The notes beneath the pieces were generated by a model, which saw nothing but the letters and a program-made list of their open reading frames with translations, was not told the DNA's origin and ran no database searches. The position numbers and the translations under genes were made by a program. Below, one piece after another: positions 43,485-51,748 of a DNA stretch of 64,000 bases (position 1 is the first letter of the stretch; each line of letters opens with the position of its first letter). Source of the DNA: Terriglobia bacterium (GTDB lineage Bacteria; Acidobacteriota; Terriglobia; Acidiferrales; UBA7541); NCBI GenBank assembly GCA_020073375.1, contig JAIQFG010000009.1:1-64000 (forward strand), written 5' to 3'.

Positions 43485-44362
43485 TAAACCCGGGCGGCAA
43501 CGCTCTTCGCCGGGCTAAGCACGAAATCGTAATTCACCACCACAAACGGCGTTTCCAACACTTCCCCCGTTGGCGCCTTCCCCGCCGGCATTTTCTTGAA
43601 TTCCGCGATGAGCTTGTCTTTCACCCCGAACACGACGTCGCAATCGATATATTTCCCGTCCTTCTTGAACAAATGCGTGATCAGCGTTTCGTATCCGGGC
43701 GCTTGAATCAGGAAATGAATGTGCGCCGGCCGGAAATGCGAAATATCGGTCTTCCTCAATAAGTCGCCGACGGTGCCGTCCATGGGAATCGAATATCCGG
43801 GCGGGGCGATGGTCCGGATTGCGTATTTTCCATCCTCGCCGGTTTCAAAAATGGCGCGCAGCAGCGGCTCTTCCGAACCAAGCTGCGATTCGTACATGCC
43901 TTCCGCGTCGGCTTGCCAGATATCCAGCTTGGCGCCCGCGATCGGCTTTCCCTCAAGGTCGCGAACAGTCCCCACCAGAAAACAGGTCTCTCCGCCGAGC
44001 CCTTCCGCCATGTTCGCGCCCATCGGCATTTCCGGCGAGCCCTCGATATGAAACGGGCCCATCACCGTCGACGGGGTCGCGCCGCCCGGAAACCGGTGAT
44101 TGATCGCGTCAACCAGCATGCTCACGCCCAGCACATCGGAAAGCAGAATGAATTCGTGGCGCTTTTCCGAGCACAGCTTGCCCGTCTTGGCCAGCCAGTC
44201 CACGGCCTCCAGCCATTCCTTTTCCGTCAGGTCCACTTCGCGCACAAATCCGTGCACATGCTTGACCAGCGACTGCATGATTTCGCGCAAACGCGGCGAG
44301 TGGCATGATTCCCATTGTTTCAGGGCCAGTTCGGTCAGATTCTGTTCGGTCGCATTTGGCAT
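43484..44362 (-). CDS. Intradiol ring-cleavage dioxygenase
   Basis: The 292-residue protein resembles catechol or hydroxyquinol 1,2-dioxygenases, which cut catechols between the hydroxyl groups using Fe(III). It starts at ATG 44362 after CAGGAGA. The N-terminal helical dimerisation domain (residues 1-100) is followed by GPFHIEGSPEMPMG, GTVRDLEGKPIAGAKLDIWQADAEGMY (iron-site tyrosine), a second tyrosine in PPGYSIPMDG, and RPAHIHFLIQAPGY with two iron histidines. All four iron ligands are apparent. Together with the HpaB-like hydroxylase it suggests aromatic degradation. Confidence 0.92.
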   Translation of the reverse strand: MPNATEQNLTELALKQWESCHSPRLREIMQSLVKHVHGFVREVDLTEKEWLEAVDWLAKTGKLCSEKRHEFILLSDVLGVSMLVDAINHRFPGGATPSTVMGPFHIEGSPEMPMGANMAEGLGGETCFLVGTVRDLEGKPIAGAKLDIWQADAEGMYESQLGSEEPLLRAIFETGEDGKYAIRTIAPPGYSIPMDGTVGDLLRKTDISHFRPAHIHFLIQAPGYETLITHLFKKDGKYIDCDVVFGVKDKLIAEFKKMPAGKAPTGEVLETPFVVVNYDFVLSPAKSVAARV

Positions 44363-44461
44363 GGGGTTCTCCTGTTGTGCTGTGCCCGCGATTTTCATGC
44401 CACAGGCCCGCCCATGTCCATTGCTTTCTTGCCGCCCAAATTTTTTCAGGTAGACTTCCAG

Positions 44462-44562
44462 GTAGCATAGGCAATCTTGCCTGTGCGGTTCTTGCAATCG
44501 CCCAAATATCGGAGACGCATCGGTGGCCCACAAACCCGCACTGCCAGGAGTGGCTGTGCTAC
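44462..44562. repeat. GTAG...CTAC doublet, family D
   Basis: GTAGCATAGGCAATCTTGCC and the inverted arm GGAGTGGCTGTGCTAC are about 55 bp apart, between divergent genes. Confidence 0.8.
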
Positions 44563-44650
44563 TCAAGTCCCTTCGCAATCCGCCTAACCGCCGGCGCTCC
44601 AATATTGATTGTCAACTGCATCCCGGAAACCACAGGAACCACGGAGCTTC

Positions 44651-45637
44651 ATGGCCATTCTCGTAACCGGCGGCGCCGGATACATCGGCAGCGTTACCGT
44701 CGAGCGGTTGCGCACCAAAGGCGAGCAAGTCGTCGTCCTGGACGATCTCGAGCGCGGCCATCGCGCCGCGCTCGAGGCCGATGTTCCCCTGTATCGCGGG
44801 AAAATCGGCGACCGCGAACTGGTCGCGCGCATCTGCCGCGAACACAACCTCGAATCCTGCATCCACTTCGCCGCATTGATCGAAGTCGGCGAATCGGTCA
44901 AGGATCCCGCGAAATATTTTGAAAATAATGTCGGCCACGGCATCGCATTTATCACTGAACTCGTCCAGCAAGGCGTGCGCCGCATCGTGTTTTCTTCCAC
45001 AGCCGCCGTCTACGGCGATCCCGAGGAAATCCCGATCACCGAACCAAGCCGCAAATGGCCGAAAAATCCCTACGGCTGGTCCAAGCTTTTCATGGAACGC
45101 CTGCTCGATTCCTACGGCACTGCGTATGGAATGAAATTCGCCGCCCTGCGCTACTTCAATGCTGCCGGGGCCACCGAAAAATGCGGCGAGGACCACCGCC
45201 CCGAGTCCCACCTGATTCCCAATGTGCTTTCCGCGGCTCTGGGCCTGCAGCAGGCCATTCGCGCTTTCGGCAACAATTATCCCACCCCGGACGGCACGCC
45301 CATTCGCGATTACATTCACGTCGCCGACCTGGCCGACGCGCACATCCTCGCCCTCGATCATCTTCGCCGCGGCGGCGTCTCCGACTTCTTGAACTTGGGA
45401 ACGGGCCGCGGCTATTCCGTCCTCGAAGTCATCCAGTGCGCGCGCCAAATCACCGGAAGGGAAATTCCCGTCGTGCTGGAACCGCCGCGCCCCGGCGATC
45501 CTGCCCGATTGATCGCCGACCCGTCCAGGGCCAAAGCCATGCTGGGCTGGGAGCCGCGCCAGTCCGATTTGCCCTCCATCATTCGCTCCGCGTGGCAGTG
45601 GCGGCTTCGACATCAGCAGGGTTATGCGGCGGAATAG
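44651..45637 (+). CDS. galE: UDP-glucose 4-epimerase
   Basis: The 328-residue short-chain (extended SDR) enzyme interconverts UDP-glucose and UDP-galactose, supplying sugars for the polysaccharide genes downstream. It has the NAD motif GGAGYIGS (residues 7-14), the catalytic YGWSK (Y141, K145) and the RYFNAAGA loop. ATG 44651 is used. It is followed 87 bp later by UDP-glucose dehydrogenase on the same strand. GalE relatives may act on UDP-GlcNAc; this cannot be told apart here. Confidence 0.94.
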   Translation: MAILVTGGAGYIGSVTVERLRTKGEQVVVLDDLERGHRAALEADVPLYRGKIGDRELVARICREHNLESCIHFAALIEVGESVKDPAKYFENNVGHGIAFITELVQQGVRRIVFSSTAAVYGDPEEIPITEPSRKWPKNPYGWSKLFMERLLDSYGTAYGMKFAALRYFNAAGATEKCGEDHRPESHLIPNVLSAALGLQQAIRAFGNNYPTPDGTPIRDYIHVADLADAHILALDHLRRGGVSDFLNLGTGRGYSVLEVIQCARQITGREIPVVLEPPRPGDPARLIADPSRAKAMLGWEPRQSDLPSIIRSAWQWRLRHQQGYAAE

Positions 45638-45724
45638 TCTTTTGTTGCGGATTAGAATGGGCGAGAATTAGAACATCGCTCTTGAGATGGAAAAACGCGC
45701 AGGATACGAACAAGGGGAGCCAGC

Positions 45725-47101
45725 GTGAAATTAGCGGTGATCGGATGCGGGTACGTGGGTCTGGTGTCGGGCAGCTGTCTGGCGGAGGCGGGGCATGAGG
45801 TGATTGCCACCGATAACGACGCCTCGAAAATCGCCACGTTGCAGGCGGGGAAAATACCAATCTACGAACCGAGTCTCGACAAGGTGCTCGAGACCGTTGT
45901 GCGCGAAGGGCGCTTGCGATTCACAGCCAATGGCGGCGAAGCCGTCCGCGAGTCCGATGTCGTATTCATCTGCGTGGGCACGCCTCCCACGGATACAGGC
46001 GATGCGGATTTGTCCGCCATTGACAGCGTGGCGCGCATGATCGCCCGGGAATCGCGCACGCCCAAGCTAGTCATCGAAAAAAGCACCGTGCCGGCGCAGA
46101 CGGGCGACCAGTTGAAGCGCGCGCTCCAGGTTTATGCGACCAACGCCGGAGCGAAATTCCGCGTCGCCTCCAACCCTGAATTCTTGCGCGAAGGCACGGC
46201 CGTCGAGGATTTTTTCCATCCGGACCGCATCGTCGTCGGCGTCGAGGATAAGGAGAGCGAGCAGGAATTGCGCGAAATCTACGCGCCCATACTGCAGGGG
46301 CGGTTCCGCTGCCCGGTGCACCTGCCGAATTGTCCGCCCGCGCCTACTCCTGATTTCGTGGTCACCACGATTGCCAGTGCCGAATTGATCAAGCACGCCT
46401 CCAACTCCTTCCTCGGCCTGAAAATTTCCTACGCCAACGTCCTGGCCGATTTGTGCGAGCATCTCGGCGGAAACGTCGAGGAAGTTACACGCGCGGTGGG
46501 GCTCGATCCCCGAATTGGCGGGCAATTTTTGAAGGCCGGCCTCGGCTTCGGCGGATTCTGTTTGCCGAAGGATATCCAAGCGTTCATTTCGCTGGCCGAG
46601 CGCGCCGGCATCGACTTCGGTTTGCTCAAGGAAGCCGAACGCGTGAATCGCCAGCGCGTCGATCTGTTGCTGGACAAAGTGAAAAAGGCCCTGTGGGTCA
46701 TGAAGGGAAAACAGATTGGCGTCCTCGGCATCGCTTTCAAGCCCAACACCGACGACATTCGACTGGCCCCGGCCATCGAAGTAATCCGCCGCCTGCTCGC
46801 CGAAGGAGCGGTAGTCCGGGCCACCGATCCCGAAGCCATGGAGCGCGCGCGCGGCGTTTTTCCCGACCTCGCCTACAGCGCGGATCCTTATGAAGTCGCC
46901 CGCGGCGCGGACGCCTTGCTGGTCCTCACCGAATGGGAGCAGTTCCGCCGCCTGGACTGGAAACGCGTGCGCAGCGAAATGGCCCGTCCCCTGGTCGTGG
47001 ACGGTCGGAACATGCTCCGCCCAGCGGAAATGAAAGCTCTGGGCTTCGAGTATATGAGTTTCGGCAGGCCCGAAAAAGCCGTCGCAACACCCGCATCATG
47101 A
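45725..47101 (+). CDS. udg: UDP-glucose 6-dehydrogenase
   Basis: The 458-residue enzyme oxidises UDP-glucose to UDP-glucuronic acid in two NAD steps. The GTG at 45725 follows AAGGGGAG. The NAD-binding site is GCGYVGLVSGSCLAEAGH, and the catalytic Cys is C279 in GFGGFCLPKD. The sugar-binding ends are the EFLREGTAVEDF region and the C-terminal GIAFKPNTDDIR and DGRNM. The acidic sugar product fits the exopolysaccharide region that follows. Confidence 0.96.
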   Translation: MKLAVIGCGYVGLVSGSCLAEAGHEVIATDNDASKIATLQAGKIPIYEPSLDKVLETVVREGRLRFTANGGEAVRESDVVFICVGTPPTDTGDADLSAIDSVARMIARESRTPKLVIEKSTVPAQTGDQLKRALQVYATNAGAKFRVASNPEFLREGTAVEDFFHPDRIVVGVEDKESEQELREIYAPILQGRFRCPVHLPNCPPAPTPDFVVTTIASAELIKHASNSFLGLKISYANVLADLCEHLGGNVEEVTRAVGLDPRIGGQFLKAGLGFGGFCLPKDIQAFISLAERAGIDFGLLKEAERVNRQRVDLLLDKVKKALWVMKGKQIGVLGIAFKPNTDDIRLAPAIEVIRRLLAEGAVVRATDPEAMERARGVFPDLAYSADPYEVARGADALLVLTEWEQFRRLDWKRVRSEMARPLVVDGRNMLRPAEMKALGFEYMSFGRPEKAVATPAS

Positions 47102-47264
47102 CTTTTGCGAACCGGAACTCCGGGAATTTCAAGGATTTGCCATTTTGAAACTGCTCCTCCGGAAAAAATGCCGACCTTCGGAAACGCAATAGAACAACAA
47201 TGCAATTGTTTTCCCTATTTGCCGACGACCTGCCTCGCGGGAACAACACACCCCTCTGAGCCCT

Positions 47265-47276
47265 GAGGATATCCTC
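47265..47276. promoter_or_regulatory. Perfect 12-bp palindrome, possible operator
   Basis: GAGGATATCCTC lies 71 bp upstream of the candidate sigma-54 promoter, a position where an enhancer-binding activator could sit. No family is assigned. Confidence 0.3.
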
Positions 47277-47346
47277 GTAAGCTGCTTATTTTGAGTATGA
47301 TGGATAATCGTTAACTTCTCTCCTATGCGGGAAGCTGGAACCAGTC

Positions 47347-47361
47347 TGGCAGGCCGATTGC
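47347..47361 (+). promoter_or_regulatory. Candidate sigma-54 promoter (-24 TGGCA, -12 TTGC)
   Basis: TGGCAGGCCGATTGC matches TGGCACG-N4-TTGC at all but one position, with the invariant GG and GC spaced correctly. It points toward the sugar-transferase gene, giving a leader of about 225 nt to the start at 47598. A degenerate copy at 47435 keeps the -24 half only. Confidence 0.55.
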
Positions 47362-47597
47362 CTCTAAGTCTGCGTGCTTTGATGCCCGGCCTTGATTTGT
47401 GACCGGCGGAACTTTTTTGCGCTGAATCCGTGCCTGGCAGGCAATTCGTTCTAAGCATTTGTAAATACAAGACTTATTAATAGATGTGCGGAGCGGTGGC
47501 ACACCAGGGACGAAGCCTTGCTTTGCGCTGTTCTCGTGATTCCCTGAATGTCATGGAGGGAAACCTCCCTGGCGAGCTGTCCGCGGCAGGAGCCCAA

Positions 47598-48785
47598 ATG
47601 GCAAATAGCTATTCGAGAATCGGATCTCCGGAAAACCAGCAATCGGCCAAGCAGACGGGTCCGAAGTTTTCCGAACCACGCGATTTTGGCATTCTACCCG
47701 CTCCCGAGGAAACCGCGCTCACTGAAAGCGTTTTTCATTCCTTGCTCACGCATGAGCGCCGGCGCGCCGAACGCTCCCGCAAACCTTTCGTCTTGATGCT
47801 GCTGGACGCCAATCTGGAAGACGGCACCCCCGCGGAAATTTTGAAAAATGCAGTCGAGGTGGTACTGGCTTCCAAACGGGAGACCGACCTGGTCGGTTGG
47901 TACAAGCAGGAACTTATCCTGGGCGTGATTTTCACGGAAGTCAGCGTCGAGGGAGATGTTCCGGTCACCGAAACTTTACGGACCAAAATCGAGGCTGCGC
48001 TGATCAAGCATCTGGGCCGCGAGCCGGCCTCCAAGATCGCCATTTCCCTGCATTTGTTTCCGGAAAATTGGGACAAGGATCACACCGGATGGGTTGCGGA
48101 TTCCAAGCTGTACCCCGACCTGAAGCGCAAAAGTTCGCGCAAGCGCCTGCCCCTGGTGATCAAGCGCGTGATGGACATTGCGGGCAGCGGAGCCCTGCTG
48201 CTGGTGCTTTCGCCCTTGCTCGCGGCCATTGCCGCCATCATCAAGCTCACGTCAACCGGCCCTGTCATTTATGAACAGGATCGCCTGGGCCAGTTCGGCG
48301 CGCGCTTCAAGTGCCTGAAATTTCGAACGATGTACTCCAATAACGACCCGAAAATTCACCAGGAATACGTCCAGCAATTCATTGCCGGCAAGGACGGGCT
48401 GGACAAGTCTGCCTCCAGCGAAAAGCCTGTTTACAAGCTGACTAACGACCCGCGAATTACCTCCATCGGGCGTTTGCTGCGCAAGGCCAGCCTGGACGAA
48501 CTCCCGCAATTCTGGAACGTGCTGCGCGGCGAAATGTCGCTGGTCGGCCCGCGCCCTCCGGTTCCCTACGAATTCGAAGTCTATGACGTCTGGCACCGCC
48601 GCCGCGTTCTTGAAGTGAAGCCCGGAGTCACCGGCCTTTGGCAGGTGAGCGGCCGAAACCGCACGCTGTTCGATGAAATGGTCCGTCTGGATCTGCGTTA
48701 CTGCCAGAGCTGGTCGCTATGGCTGGATGTAAAGATTTTGTTTGCCACCCCCCGCGCCGTTTTCCACGGGGATGGCGCCTGCTGA
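47598..48785 (+). CDS. Polyprenyl-phosphate sugar-1-phosphate transferase with degenerate GGDEF domain
   Basis: I start at ATG 47598 (395 residues) after CAGGAG. The first ~150 residues read like a GGDEF fold: an [18 protein letters not shown] strand, and [19 protein letters not shown] where the active GGDEF loop is replaced by KQELI. It therefore should not make c-di-GMP. One membrane helix (about residues 195-220) and the bacterial sugar-transferase domain follow, with [36 protein letters not shown] and [11 protein letters not shown]. This single-helix layout resembles the PglC-type monotopic enzymes that start glycan assembly on undecaprenyl phosphate. Confidence 0.9.
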   Translation: MANSYSRIGSPENQQSAKQTGPKFSEPRDFGILPAPEETALTESVFHSLLTHERRRAERSRKPFVLMLLDANLEDGTPAEILKNAVEVVLASKRETDLVGWYKQELILGVIFTEVSVEGDVPVTETLRTKIEAALIKHLGREPASKIAISLHLFPENWDKDHTGWVADSKLYPDLKRKSSRKRLPLVIKRVMDIAGSGALLLVLSPLLAAIAAIIKLTSTGPVIYEQDRLGQFGARFKCLKFRTMYSNNDPKIHQEYVQQFIAGKDGLDKSASSEKPVYKLTNDPRITSIGRLLRKASLDELPQFWNVLRGEMSLVGPRPPVPYEFEVYDVWHRRRVLEVKPGVTGLWQVSGRNRTLFDEMVRLDLRYCQSWSLWLDVKILFATPRAVFHGDGAC

Positions 48786-48870
48786 CGCAGGAAATCCGCA
48801 GTTTTCAATTTTTCCGCGAAGTTTGAACCCTTTGTGTGTTGTTCCAGCTTAATTTTCAAGGATGGTTTGA

Positions 48871-48947
48871 GTAGGACAGGCTTCAAGCCTGCCGCTCTTG
48901 ATTTTCCTTGCCGACCAACAAACCCGACAGGCTGAAGCCTGTCCTAC
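48871..48947. repeat. GTAG...CTAC doublet, family B, containing the gmhA stop
   Basis: GTAGGACAGGCTTCAAGCCTG and the inverted arm GGCTGAAGCCTGTCCTAC are about 35 bp apart. The complement of 48944-48946 is the gmhA TAG stop. Confidence 0.88.
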
Positions 48948-49543
48948 TTGGAACCCACTGAATTCGCTGCCGCGGAAGCAATCGCGTGCTCGACCGCATC
49001 GCAGAGCGCGTGGCCGATCAGGATATGGCACTCCTGAATGCGCGGCGTGTCGTCGGACGGCACGGCGATGAGCGCATCGACCAAGCCGCTCAGGCGGCCG
49101 CCCGAGGAACCGGTCAGCCCGATCGTGAACATTCCCAGCGCGCGCGCGCGTGTCACACCTTCAATAATATTTTGCGAATTTCCCGAAGTGCTGATAGCCA
49201 CGGCCACGTCGCCCGGCGCGGCCAGCGCCTCGATTTGCCGCGAAAAAACGTGCGCGTAGCCGTAATCGTTGGCGATGGCCGTGACTCCCGCAGTGTTGTC
49301 GGCCAGCGCCACCGCCGGCAGCGGCCGCCGCTCGCGCAGGTAGCGTCCCAGGAATTCTCCGGCCAGGTGCTGCGCGTCGGTGGCGCTGCCGCCGTTGCCG
49401 AAGAACAGAGCTTTGTGGCCAGAGCGGTAAGCCGATACCAGCGCGTTCGCCGCGGCCGTCATCGCCGGCAAGCAATGTTCCAGCAGCCTGGTGTGCACTT
49501 GCACGCTGCGCTCGATATTCGTGCGAAGAATGTCGCCGGTCAT
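48944..49543 (-). CDS. gmhA: Sedoheptulose-7-phosphate isomerase (GmhA-like SIS protein)
   Basis: The 199-residue SIS-domain protein converts sedoheptulose 7-phosphate to D-glycero-manno-heptose 7-phosphate, the first step of heptose for LPS core or S-layer glycans. It has GHKALFFGNGGSATDAQHLAGEF (phosphate-binding loop and zinc histidine), AISTSGNSQNIIEG and CHILIGHALCDAVE with the metal ligands. It is opposite in orientation to the flanking polysaccharide genes. No gmhB/hldE gene is present nearby. Confidence 0.93.
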   Translation of the reverse strand: MTGDILRTNIERSVQVHTRLLEHCLPAMTAAANALVSAYRSGHKALFFGNGGSATDAQHLAGEFLGRYLRERRPLPAVALADNTAGVTAIANDYGYAHVFSRQIEALAAPGDVAVAISTSGNSQNIIEGVTRARALGMFTIGLTGSSGGRLSGLVDALIAVPSDDTPRIQECHILIGHALCDAVEHAIASAAANSVGSK

Positions 49544-49753
49544 GCGTGCCTCCTTGTTGCGGAAACCATCCTAATACTCCCATGGCCATCAATCTGGAAT
49601 CATTCCCGCCCGCGCATTTGCCCGCCTATCATCGCTCAGGATTGCGCCGGGAACCAAGATTATATGGAAACACCCGGCCGCGTCCGCATTGAATCCGATT
49701 TCTCGTTCGGATATTCTTTTTTCGCCCGATGAAAAATTGAGGAGGAAGATCCG

Positions 49754-50494
49754 ATGGAAACGGGAAAAATCAGCAAGCTGGCCGTGGTGGAAACCGACCG
49801 CATCGGATCTAATGTGACCATCGGCGAGTTCAGCGTGATCCGCAAGGGCGCCGTGCTCGGAGACGACGTCGTCATCCACCCTCACGTGGTCATCGAATCC
49901 GGCGTCACCATCGGCAAGGGCACCGAAATATTCCCCAGCACCTATATCGGCAAGGAACCCAAGGGCGCCGGGGCCACGGCGCGCAATCTGGACTTCATCC
50001 GCGAGGTTACCATCGGCGAGCATTGCTGCGTCGGCCCCAATGCCGTGATCTATTGCGACGTGCAGATCGGCGATTCCACGCTGATCGGCGACGCCGCCTC
50101 CATCCGCGAAAAAAGCCGCGTCGGATCGAAATCCATCATCGGCCGTCACGTCACGCTGAGCTACGTTTCCATCATCGGCTCCTATACCAAGATCCTCGAC
50201 CACTGCACCATGGGCGGAAACGTCACCGTGGGAGACCACGTCTTCATCGGCACCGATACGCACACCGCCAACGACAATTCGTTCGGCGCCGAGGGCTGGA
50301 GTGACGACATGATCGGCCCGACCATTAAGGATGGCGCGAATATTGGCGTCGGGGCCCTCCTGCTCCCCGGCGTGGTCATCGAAAAGGGCGTGCTGATCGG
50401 CGCGGGTTCGGTTGTTTACCGCAGCGTAAAAGAGGGCTTCGTGACCATGGCCGCCGCCGCGCGCGAGATGCCGCGCCCTCCGAAGAAGGAGTAA
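49754..50494 (+). CDS. LpxA-like left-handed beta-helix acyltransferase
   Basis: The 246-residue protein starts at ATG 49754 after GAGGAGGAAG. It consists almost wholly of hexapeptide repeats (VTIGEF, VVIHPH, VTIGKG, CVGPNAVI, VQIGDS) over residues 18-225. A loop HTANDNSFGAEGW interrupts the helix, as in sugar O- or N-acyltransferases, with a candidate catalytic histidine. Such proteins form trimers and acylate sugars or nucleotide sugars using acyl-CoA or acyl-ACP. The ACP operon begins 248 bp downstream, so an acyl-ACP donor is possible. Confidence 0.88.
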   Translation: METGKISKLAVVETDRIGSNVTIGEFSVIRKGAVLGDDVVIHPHVVIESGVTIGKGTEIFPSTYIGKEPKGAGATARNLDFIREVTIGEHCCVGPNAVIYCDVQIGDSTLIGDAASIREKSRVGSKSIIGRHVTLSYVSIIGSYTKILDHCTMGGNVTVGDHVFIGTDTHTANDNSFGAEGWSDDMIGPTIKDGANIGVGALLLPGVVIEKGVLIGAGSVVYRSVKEGFVTMAAAAREMPRPPKKE

Positions 50495-50742
50495 GGCCGG
50501 GGCATCGTATTCCCGCTCAAAAATCGACCCGCAGAATCCTTCTAAGCGGTGTATTGTGTGGTAGTTACAAGCCCATACGGCCGGCACTCCGTCTTTTCCC
50601 GCAATGTCGGACCGCCGGAATCCGCGGCTTGCGCGGTTTACTAATTCGAACCGGCAGATTCCTCCGACCGTTCGCCGATTCGCCCAGCGTGCTAGCATTC
50701 AAGATGTAGCTTCCGCGGAAATTTAACTCAGGAGAATTGTCC

Positions 50743-51003
50743 TTGCCGGCGAACACCATGAGTAATCTGGACACATTGAAAAGCACGTTTGTGGACGTCA
50801 TCGGCGTCGATCCGGCAATCGATTTCAACAGTCTGGTGTACGGCAGCACGCCGGGCTGGGACAGCGTTGCGCACATGGCGCTGGTGGCCGCGATCGAAGG
50901 CTCGTTTGACATCATGCTGCCCACCGATGACGTCATTGACATGAGCAGCTTTGCGAAGGCGAAGGAAATCGTCGCCAAGCACGGTGTCGCCCTTGATGCT
51001 TGA
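50743..51003 (+). CDS. Acyl carrier protein
   Basis: The 86-residue protein is read from TTG 50743, which lies eight bases after GGAGA; ATG 50758 is the alternative. The phosphopantetheine serine is S41 in TPGWDSVAHM, with the usual acidic helix II following. It ends eight bases inside the next gene. It differs from a housekeeping AcpP (no DSLDTVE-type helix) and so is probably a dedicated carrier. It is the first gene of the ACP/SDR/ligase/LuxE/LuxC operon. Confidence 0.9.
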   Translation: MPANTMSNLDTLKSTFVDVIGVDPAIDFNSLVYGSTPGWDSVAHMALVAAIEGSFDIMLPTDDVIDMSSFAKAKEIVAKHGVALDA

Positions 51004-51739
51004 TGGCAGGGTGGCGTTTGTAACCGGATCGACCCGCGGAATCGGCTGGGCGACGGCGCGCACATTCGCTTCGCAGGGCGCGGCGGTGATCGTCAACGGT
51101 GTCACTTCCCAGGAGCGCGTGGACAAGCGAGTCGAGGAAATCTGCACGGAGTTCGGCGTGCCGTGCATCGGATTTCTTTGCGACGTTTCCAATCCCGCCT
51201 GCGTCCGTTCCTGCTACGCGGAAATTTTCAAGAAATTCAAGCGCCTCGACGTGCTGGTGAACAACGCCGGCATCGTGCAGGACGCGCTGCTGGGCATGAT
51301 TTCCGAGGCGTCCATCCGCCGGCAGATCGAAGTCAACACCATGGGCGCGATCTTTCATTTGCAGGAGGCCGCGCGCTTGATGCTGCGTAACCGTTCCGGC
51401 TCGATCATCAACGTCAGCTCGATCGTGGGGCGCAACGGGAACGCGGGAGAGATTGTGTACAGCGCCTCCAAGGCTGCCCTGATCGGATTGACGTATTCCG
51501 CGGCCAAGGAACTGGCGCCGAAAAATATTCGCGTGAACGCCGTCGCTCCCGGATTCATTGACACTGATCTGACCAAGGTTTTGCCGAAGGATGCGCACGC
51601 CGAGTGGAGCAAGCGCGTCGGATTGGGACGCATGGGCACCGCGCAGGAAGTGGCCAACACGATTTTGTTTCTGGCCTCGGACCAATCCAGCCACATTTCC
51701 GGCCAAGTCGTGGGAGTAGATGGTTGCCTGGTAATCTGA
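50996..51739 (+). CDS. Short-chain dehydrogenase/reductase (FabG-like)
   Basis: The 247-residue protein starts at ATG 50996, overlapping the ACP stop. It has the NADP(H) motif GSTRGIGWA (residues 11-19), NNAG at about 87-90, and the catalytic triad Ser in SSIVGR plus YSASK (Y and K). The family reduces 3-oxoacyl-ACP or other carbonyls. The overlap with the ACP gene suggests an ACP-bound substrate, but the substrate is not shown. Confidence 0.93.
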   Translation: MLDGRVAFVTGSTRGIGWATARTFASQGAAVIVNGVTSQERVDKRVEEICTEFGVPCIGFLCDVSNPACVRSCYAEIFKKFKRLDVLVNNAGIVQDALLGMISEASIRRQIEVNTMGAIFHLQEAARLMLRNRSGSIINVSSIVGRNGNAGEIVYSASKAALIGLTYSAAKELAPKNIRVNAVAPGFIDTDLTKVLPKDAHAEWSKRVGLGRMGTAQEVANTILFLASDQSSHISGQVVGVDGCLVI

Positions 51740-51748
51740 GCCAATTCC

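Larger units (their letters stand above)
47102..47597. other. Regulatory region upstream of the sugar-transferase gene
   Basis: This roughly 500-bp gap is AT-richer than its surroundings and has no gene. It holds a 12-bp perfect palindrome GAGGATATCCTC (47265-47276), an AACAATGCAATTGTT element (47196-47210), and two imperfect direct repeats TGGCAGGC...TCTAAG at 47347-47368 and 47435-47455. Confidence 0.5.
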
